Assembly: GCA_021784255.1 (NCBI GenBank)
Contig: JAJXSZ010000077.1
Coordinates: 1 to 10,725 of the forward strand
Source: Pseudomonadota bacterium
GTDB taxonomy: Bacteria; Pseudomonadota; Alphaproteobacteria; Acetobacterales; Acetobacteraceae
Direction: 5' to 3'
DNA length: 10,725 bases
The position numbers and the translations under genes are program-made. Numbering within the stretch: position 1 is the stretch's first letter; each line of letters starts with the position of its first letter. The notes under the pieces are model-generated. The model had not been told where the DNA came from. It did no database searches and worked only from the letters and a program-made list of their open reading frames with translations. Of the stretch, positions 6,581-10,725 are shown one piece after another.

Positions 6581-7350
6581 GTCGCCAGCACCGAGCTGAC
6601 GAGCAGTTGCGTGTAGGGATGGCGCGGATCGTCGAGCACCTGGTCGGTGAGCCCGTCCTCCACCACCCGCCCGCGCTGCATCACCACGATCCGCGCCGCC
6701 AGCAGCCGTGCCACGGCGAGGTCGTGCGTCACCAGCACGACGGCGATGCCGAGCCGGCGCACCAGGGTGCGGATGAGATCGAGCAGGCGCGCCTGCACCG
6801 ACACGTCGAGCCCGCCCGTCGGCTCGTCCATGAACACCAGTCGCGGCTCTGTCACCAGGGTGCGCGCGATCTGCAAGCGTTGCAGCATGCCGCCCGAGAA
6901 GGTGGTGGGCCTGTCGTCGATGCGCGCGACGTCGATCTCGACCTCGGCCAGCCAGCGCGCCGCCTCCGCGCGGATGCGCCCGTAATGCCGCGCACCCGCC
7001 GCCATCAGCCGCTCGCCGACATTGCCTCCGGCCGAGACATCCATGCGCAGCGCCTGGCGCGGGTCCTGTTCGACGAAGCCCCAGTCCGAGCGATGCAGGC
7101 GGCGCAGCAGCGGCAGCGGCATCGCGTGCACCTCCGTCCGCGGCCCGTCCGGCTCGCGATACCAGACCTGTCCGGCATCCGGGCGCAGCCGTCCCGCCAG
7201 CACATGCAGCAGCGTCGTCTTGCCGGAGCCCGATTCGCCGACGACCGCCAGCACCTCGCCGGGCCAGAGATCGACATCGACGGCCTCCAGTGCCGTAATG
7301 GAGCCGAAACGAAACCCGAGTCCGCGCGCCGACAGCATCGCCTCGCTCAC
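6577..7350 (-). CDS. phnK: PhnK, ABC-type ATPase that binds the C-P lyase core
   Basis: A 257-residue ABC ATPase, close to the E. coli PhnK length. Walker A GESGSGKT (38-45), Q-loop in GFVEQDPRQ (Gln95), signature FSGGMLQRLQIA (151-162), Walker B LVFMDEPTGGLD (171-182) and VTHD (His209) are intact. The C-terminal DDPRHPYTQLLVSSVL resembles the oligopeptide-type ABC ATPases to which PhnK is related. PhnK binds the PhnGHIJ core complex through PhnJ. I chose the GTG at 7350 because it overlaps the phnJ TGA as GTGA and yields MSEAMLSARGLGF; an ATG at 7336-7338, four codons later, is an alternative. The longer frame from 7461 is overlap with phnJ. Confidence 0.94.
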   Translation of the reverse strand: MSEAMLSARGLGFRFGSITALEAVDVDLWPGEVLAVVGESGSGKTTLLHVLAGRLRPDAGQVWYREPDGPRTEVHAMPLPLLRRLHRSDWGFVEQDPRQALRMDVSAGGNVGERLMAAGARHYGRIRAEAARWLAEVEIDVARIDDRPTTFSGGMLQRLQIARTLVTEPRLVFMDEPTGGLDVSVQARLLDLIRTLVRRLGIAVVLVTHDLAVARLLAARIVVMQRGRVVEDGLTDQVLDDPRHPYTQLLVSSVLAT

Positions 7351-8180
7351 GGTGCTGACTCCCGCCGCGAGGCGCAGTGGTCGGTGTCCGAGCAGATGAA
7401 CATCCGCCCGCCGCGGTCGTCGGTGACCACCTCGTCGAGATAGCTCGCCCGGTCGCCGCACAGCGCGCAGACATGCGCCGCGCGGGAGGCGCGGAACGGG
7501 TGATCCTCGAAGTCGAGGCTCACCACCGCCGTATAGGGCGGCACCGCGTAGATCCGCTTTTCCCGCCCGGCACCGAAAAGCTGCAAGGCGCGCATGCGGT
7601 GCATCTTCGGGTTGTCGAAGGCCGGGATCGGAGATGGCGCCATCAGGTGGCGGCCGTTCACCATCACCGGGTAGTCGTAGCTGATCGCGATCTGCCCGTA
7701 ACGCGCCACCTGTTCGTAGAGGCGCACATGCATCGCCCCGTAATCGGCGAGCGCGTGCATGCGTCTGGTCTCGGTGCGCGAGGGTTCGAGCTGGTAGAGC
7801 GGCTCGGGCTGCGGCACCTGATAGACGATGATCTGCGCCTCGGTGAGGGTCGTTTCGGGAATGCGATGGCGGGTCTGGATGATCGTTGCCGAGGCCGTGC
7901 GCGTTGTCGTCGCGACGCCGGCGGTGCGGGCAAAGAACCGGCGGATCGAAACCGCGTTGGTGGTGTCGTCCGCGCCCTGGTCGATCACCTTGAGCGTGTC
8001 GGCGCGCCCCAGCACCGCGGCCGTCACCTGGATGCCGCCGGTGCCCCAGCCATAGGGCAGCGGCATTTCGCGCGCGCCGAACGGGATCTGGTGGCCGGGG
8101 ATCGCCACCGCCTTGAGCAGGGTGCGTCGCAGCATGCGCTTGGTCTGCTCGTCGAGATAGGCGAAATTGTAGCCCTTCAC
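7347..8180 (-). CDS. phnJ: PhnJ, C-P lyase catalytic subunit (radical SAM-type)
   Basis: A 277-residue radical S-adenosylmethionine C-P lyase subunit. It cleaves the carbon-phosphorus bond of ribose 1-phosphonate 5-phosphate, releasing the alkane. The four key cysteines are present: Cys238 and Cys241 in HVCALCG, and Cys263 and Cys269 in FICSDTDHC; this corresponds to E. coli Cys241, 244, 266 (iron-sulfur site) and 272 (thiyl radical), a constant offset of three residues. The glycyl-radical region is also seen, PGHQIPFGAREMPLPYGWGTGG (in part, Gly29 matching E. coli Gly32). Start is a GTG at 8178-8180, overlapping the phnI stop as GTGA, and its TGA overlaps the phnK GTG. Part of the cytoplasmic PhnGHIJ complex. 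Confidence 0.97.
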   Translation of the reverse strand: MKGYNFAYLDEQTKRMLRRTLLKAVAIPGHQIPFGAREMPLPYGWGTGGIQVTAAVLGRADTLKVIDQGADDTTNAVSIRRFFARTAGVATTTRTASATIIQTRHRIPETTLTEAQIIVYQVPQPEPLYQLEPSRTETRRMHALADYGAMHVRLYEQVARYGQIAISYDYPVMVNGRHLMAPSPIPAFDNPKMHRMRALQLFGAGREKRIYAVPPYTAVVSLDFEDHPFRASRAAHVCALCGDRASYLDEVVTDDRGGRMFICSDTDHCASRRESAP

Positions 8181-9274
8181 GGCGCGGCCTCGGGCAGGCT
8201 GGCCGCCTGGGTCCGCTCCGCGGTCGCGCGCAGCCGCCTGATCGTTTCCAGTTCGGACTGGAAATCGACGTAGTGCGGCAGCTTCAGGTGCTCGACGAAG
8301 CCGGTAGCCTCGACGTTATCGCAGGTCGAGAGTACGAATTGCGGGTCCTGCGCCGGCGCGGTGCGCGCCTCGCCGAGTTCCTCCGCCCTGAGCGCGCGGT
8401 CGACCAGCGCCATCGCCATCGCCCGCCGATCCGCATGCCCGAAGGCGAGGCCATAGCCACGGGTGAACTGCGCCGGTTCGGTCTTCGAGCCCGCGAACTG
8501 GTTGACCATCTGGCACTCGGTCAGCGTCACCGTGCCGATGCAGACGGCAAAGCCGAGCTCCGCCGGCACGATCTCGACATCGACCTCGCCCGCGCGCAGC
8601 TCGCCGACGAAGGGGTGGTTGTTGCCGTAGCCGCGTTGCGTCGAATAGCCGAGGCCGAGCAGGAACCCCTCGTCGCCCCGCGCCAGCCCCTGCAGCCGCG
8701 CATCGCGCCCGGCGGGGAAGGCGAGGGGCGCGCGGGTGAGGTCGAAAGGCTCGTCCTCGCTGCGGGCGTCGGCTTCCAGCAGCCCCTCGTGGCCGAGAAT
8801 GTCCGCCACCCGCGGCGTCGGCCCGGCGATCGCTTCGGCCTGCGGCGCGGGCGCGACCGGAGCGTTCTCCAGCAGCGCGAAATCCAGCAGCCGGTGCGTG
8901 TAGTCGTAGGTCGGGCCGAGCACCTGGCCACCTGGCAGGTCCTTGAAGATGGCGGAAATCCGCCGCGTCAGGCGCATCGTCGCGGTATCGAGCGGCAGCG
9001 TGGCGGCCAGGCGCGGCAGCGTGGTGCGGAAGGCGCGCAGCAGAAATCCCGCCTCGATCAGGTCGCCCTGCGACTGTTTGATCGCGAGCGCCGCGAGCTC
9101 GGGGTCGTAGAGCGAACCCTCCGCCATCACCCGGTCGACCGCGCGGCCAAGCTGCTCGCGGATCTGTGCGGTCTGCAGCTCCACGATCGCGCCATCGCCG
9201 CGCCGCGCCGCGGCGAGCCAGGCATGCGCCGCATCGATCGCGCGCTCGCCACCCTTGACGGCAACGTAGGCCAT
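8177..9274 (-). CDS. phnI: PhnI, C-P lyase core subunit (purine nucleosidase/ribosyl transfer)
   Basis: A 365-residue PhnI, slightly longer than the E. coli protein (about 354). PhnI is the nucleosidase-type subunit that, with PhnG, PhnH and PhnL, replaces adenine of ATP by the phosphonate, and it forms the centre of the core complex. Recognisable blocks are MAYVAVKGGERAID at the start, GYSTQRGYGNNHPFVGELR (209-227), CQMVNQFAGSKTEPAQFTRGYG (split over 254-275) and VEHLKLPHYVDFQSELE (327-343) with the histidine pair His329 and His334 typical of PhnI. The ATG at 9272-9274 shares one base with the phnH stop (TAATG) and has GGAG 8 bases upstream (9283-9286), the only junction in this operon with such a clear ribosome binding site. 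The C-terminus overlaps the phnJ start as GTGA. Confidence 0.96.
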   Translation of the reverse strand: MAYVAVKGGERAIDAAHAWLAAARRGDGAIVELQTAQIREQLGRAVDRVMAEGSLYDPELAALAIKQSQGDLIEAGFLLRAFRTTLPRLAATLPLDTATMRLTRRISAIFKDLPGGQVLGPTYDYTHRLLDFALLENAPVAPAPQAEAIAGPTPRVADILGHEGLLEADARSEDEPFDLTRAPLAFPAGRDARLQGLARGDEGFLLGLGYSTQRGYGNNHPFVGELRAGEVDVEIVPAELGFAVCIGTVTLTECQMVNQFAGSKTEPAQFTRGYGLAFGHADRRAMAMALVDRALRAEELGEARTAPAQDPQFVLSTCDNVEATGFVEHLKLPHYVDFQSELETIRRLRATAERTQAASLPEAAP

Positions 9275-9867
9275 TATGACGACTCCGCAATGAAAATCGA
9301 ACGCGGCAGCCCGGCGACGGTGCTGCCCGCGCACAGCACGAGGTCGATGCCGCGCGGATAGAGGCGCCGGTTGGCGGCCCAGCGCGCCGCAAAATCGGCC
9401 GGCAGGCCGCGCGGAGCGAAATTCCGCGTCGTTTCGATCCCGGGCCCGCGCAGCGTGAGCTTCGGCCCACCGTCGAGCGCCGGCACCTGCAGGATCAGCG
9501 TCGTCGAGGCCTCCGGAACCTCGTCGGTGCCGGCGGCGAGCGTCGCGAAATCCGCCAGCGCATCGCTCAGGACGAAGGCCGCGGCGCCCGGCTCGGCGTT
9601 GGCGCTGCCGGTATGGAACGCGACCCACGGCGCGAGCGCCGCGAACCGTCCGGCGAGATGGACCGGCGCGTCGGCGTCGACGAGCGTGAGCAGCACGGCG
9701 GCCGCCGCCGGCGCCAGCGGTGGCGGCGGGTCCGCGGGCGGCGCCACCCGCCAGAGCGTGCCCGGCCGCGCCAGCGCCTGCAGCACGGCGCGGAAACTCG
9801 CCTGGGCGTCATGCACGGGGTCGGCGAAACCGGGATGGGCAAGAAGGTCCGCCGGCATGCGCGTCAC
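9274..9867 (-). CDS. phnH: PhnH, C-P lyase core subunit
   Basis: A 197-residue PhnH, near the E. coli length of 194. PhnH is a pyridoxal-phosphate-transferase-like fold protein without known catalysis that forms part of the PhnGHIJ core complex. Family blocks include HDAQASFRAVLQALARPGTL (19-38), VLLTLVDADAPV (58-69), FHTGS (84-88), LADFATLAAGTDEVPEAS (104-121), TLILQVPAL and LRGPGIE (139-145), and PRGIDLVLCAG (171-181). I selected the GTG at 9865-9867 because it overlaps the phnG TGA as GTGA; an ATG three codons downstream (9856-9858) would give 194 residues and cannot be excluded. Its TAA ends in TAATG with phnI. The Pro-rich stretch ADPPPPLAPAAAA is a local low-complexity feature, probably a product of the high GC content. 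Confidence 0.94.
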   Translation of the reverse strand: MTRMPADLLAHPGFADPVHDAQASFRAVLQALARPGTLWRVAPPADPPPPLAPAAAAVLLTLVDADAPVHLAGRFAALAPWVAFHTGSANAEPGAAAFVLSDALADFATLAAGTDEVPEASTTLILQVPALDGGPKLTLRGPGIETTRNFAPRGLPADFAARWAANRRLYPRGIDLVLCAGSTVAGLPRSIFIAESS

Positions 9868-10340
9868 CGCTGCGTCGCCAGGGTGAAGAAATCGACCCGG
9901 GTGGCAGCGGCGCGGCGCGCGCCGGCGGCATGACGTTGCGTCTCCGACACGGCAAGCCGGTCGAGCACGGTCGCCTTCAGTGCCGCGTGCCGCGCCGGGT
10001 CCTGCAAGGCGGCATCGAGCCGGGCGGCGGCGAGCGCATGCGCCGCGTCGCGCCCGGCCACCGTCGCATGCCCGATGCGCCCCGTCGCGTCGCGCACGCT
10101 CGCGCGTGTCGCCGTCATCTCGCCGAGGTTGAACGGGGCGCCGCCGCCGCCGGCGCGCCCGCGCAGCATGACGAGCCCGGTCTGCGGCCCGCGCAGGACC
10201 ACGAAATCCGGCAGCGCCGGGGCGGTTTCGAGGTGGGCGGCAAGCTCGCCCGGCACGGCGCGGGCGAGCAGGCCCATCCAGGCGGCGCGCTGGCGCTGGG
10301 CGGCATCGGCAGGCGGGGCTGCTGGGTCGGGGCTCGCCAT
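9864..10340 (-). CDS. phnG: PhnG, C-P lyase core subunit
   Basis: A 158-residue PhnG, near the E. coli length of 150. It is a small subunit of the PhnGHIJ core complex. The stretch QRAAWMGLLARAVPGELAAHLE (parts of 17-38) and the later GLVMLRGRAGGGGAPFNLGE and TRASVRD (about 55-82) match the family; the C-terminal TRVDFFTLA (about 146-154) is a strong PhnG signature. It is the first gene of the operon, divergent from the regulator at 10422. The ATG at 10338-10340 is preceded by only one base and then the palindromic operator; no Shine-Dalgarno sequence exists upstream, which suggests a leaderless or very short-leader mRNA, or a start at the in-frame ATG at 10275-10277 (Met22), which would lose the divergent N-terminus. 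Confidence 0.93.
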   Translation of the reverse strand: MASPDPAAPPADAAQRQRAAWMGLLARAVPGELAAHLETAPALPDFVVLRGPQTGLVMLRGRAGGGGAPFNLGEMTATRASVRDATGRIGHATVAGRDAAHALAAARLDAALQDPARHAALKATVLDRLAVSETQRHAAGARRAAATRVDFFTLATQR

Positions 10341-10341
10341 A

Positions 10342-10353
10342 TTGTCTAGACAA
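10342..10353. promoter_or_regulatory. Candidate PhnF operator: perfect palindrome TTGTCTAGACAA
   Basis: TTGTCTAGACAA is a perfect 12-base palindrome in the divergent phnG/phnF region. Its GTCTAGAC core fits the GT-N-TA-N-AC type of site recognised by GntR/HutC repressors, to which PhnF belongs. One arm ends one base before the phnG start codon. The site would allow a repressor to block phnG and, on the other side, its own gene. Confidence 0.75.
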
Positions 10354-10376
10354 CTAGATCTTTGCGACCCTACAAC
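10347..10376 (+). promoter_or_regulatory. Possible phnF promoter overlapping the operator
   Basis: TAGACA at 10347-10352 (five of six bases of TTGACA) lies 18 bases before TACAAC at 10371-10376 (four of six of TATAAT). The -35 element is inside the palindrome, which would make autorepression by PhnF plausible. No equally good promoter could be assigned to phnG on the other strand. The call rests on weak consensus matches only. Confidence 0.3.
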
Positions 10377-10421
10377 GCAAGCCGCATGCGACGCCAGCAC
10401 CCCGCGCGGGATGAAGTGACG

Positions 10422-10725
10422 ATGGCGCGGCCGGAACCGGGACCGCCCGGCCGCGGCGCCGCGGCGAGCGGCGCCACCGCGGTCAGGGGCTGCGGAGTCG
10501 CGCTGTGGCGGCAGATCGCGGGCGAGATCGAGCGCATGATCGCCGACGGCACGCTCGCCCCCGGCGCGCGCCTGCCGACCGAGGCCGAGCTCGCGCAGTG
10601 CTATGCGGTCAACCGCCACACCGTCCGCCGCGCCATGGAGGAGCTGGCGCGCGGCGGCCAGGTCCGGGTGGAGCAGGGGCGGGGCAGCTTCGTTGCCGAG
10701 GACGTGCTGGACTATGCCATCTCCG
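10422..10725 (+). CDS. phnF: PhnF-type GntR/HutC-family transcriptional regulator (partial, C-terminus off window)
   Basis: The first 101 residues of a GntR-family regulator are seen, open to the right edge. After a 24-residue Gly/Ala/Pro-rich N-terminal tail the winged helix-turn-helix follows: VALWRQIAGEIERMIADGTLAPGARLPTEAELAQ is the helix 1-2 part, with recognition segment YAVNRHTVRRAMEELARGG and wing VRVEQGRGSFVAED (roughly residues 26-95). The ending VLDYAIS is typical of PhnF at the linker to the UTRA-type effector domain, which lies outside. It stands divergent to phnG with 81 bases between, the usual place of PhnF, and likely represses the phn operon in the absence of a phosphonate-type signal. 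The ATG at 10422 has no strong ribosome binding site; a short ATG-AAG-TGA frame at 10411 precedes it and is probably meaningless. Confidence 0.93.
   Translation, partial: MARPEPGPPGRGAAASGATAVRGCGVALWRQIAGEIERMIADGTLAPGARLPTEAELAQCYAVNRHTVRRAMEELARGGQVRVEQGRGSFVAEDVLDYAIS

Noticed and set aside
6581..7474. Apparent 298-residue N-terminal extension of PhnL
   Set aside because: The extension is the phnK gene read in another frame; PhnL proper starts at the ATG overlapping the phnK stop and then has normal length.
10401..10410. GC-only palindrome CCCGCGCGGG upstream of phnF
   Set aside because: Short GC palindromes are expected often in such DNA; it has no spacing or partner suggesting an operator.
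10411..10419. Mini-frame ATG-AAG-TGA just before phnF
   Set aside because: Two codons only, with no ribosome binding site; no basis for a leader peptide.
1..10725. CRISPR arrays, tRNA or rRNA genes, insertion sequences
   Set aside because: Nearly the whole window is covered by conserved protein-coding genes, and the short intergenic parts hold no spaced repeats, tRNA-like cloverleaf or transposase remnants.

Overview
The window is very GC-rich, third-position-GC-biased DNA. Protein families, gene order and codon use suggest an alphaproteobacterium, possibly of the Acetobacteraceae type; the taxon is an inference from style only. Its core is an almost complete carbon-phosphorus (C-P) lyase operon for using organophosphonates as a phosphorus source, read on the minus strand from about 10340 down to 4117.

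Layout from left to right: (1) 1-848, minus, a serine hydrolase of the class C beta-lactamase/esterase family, cut by the window's left edge. (2) 860-2635, minus, a gamma-glutamyltransferase-family (Ntn hydrolase) protein; it lies 11 bases upstream of the hydrolase, so the two are probably co-transcribed. (3) 2636-2793, a divergent intergenic region with a 15-bp tandem repeat that runs into a perfect 6-2-6 inverted repeat. (4) 2794-4105, plus, the two subunits of an AtoD/AtoA-type 3-oxoacid CoA-transferase, overlapping by 11 bases. (5) 4117-4773, minus, a DUF1045/'phosphonate metabolism' protein with the two HxT motifs of 2H phosphoesterases; it is convergent with the CoA-transferase and is the last gene of the phn operon. 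(6) 4770-10340, minus, phnM, phnL, phnK, phnJ, phnI, phnH and phnG, transcribed in the order G to M. (7) 10341-10421, the divergent phnG/phnF control region with a perfect TTGTCTAGACAA palindrome. (8) 10422-end, plus, the start of a PhnF-type GntR/HutC repressor, cut by the right edge.

The phn genes form one tightly coupled unit. All seven junctions from phnG to the DUF1045 gene overlap by 1 or 4 bases (GTGA four times, ATGA twice, TAATG once). PhnG, H, I and J make the C-P lyase core complex, PhnK (and PhnL) are its ABC-type ATPases, and PhnM removes pyrophosphate from the ribose triphosphate intermediate. PhnJ keeps its radical glycine region and all four key cysteines, so the pathway looks functional. 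No phnCDE transporter, phnN or phnP is visible; the DUF1045 protein occupies the place where a late-pathway phosphoesterase would be useful. The system is a known one; the less-described points are the DUF1045 protein, the operator that abuts the phnG start codon, and the repeats in the left part.
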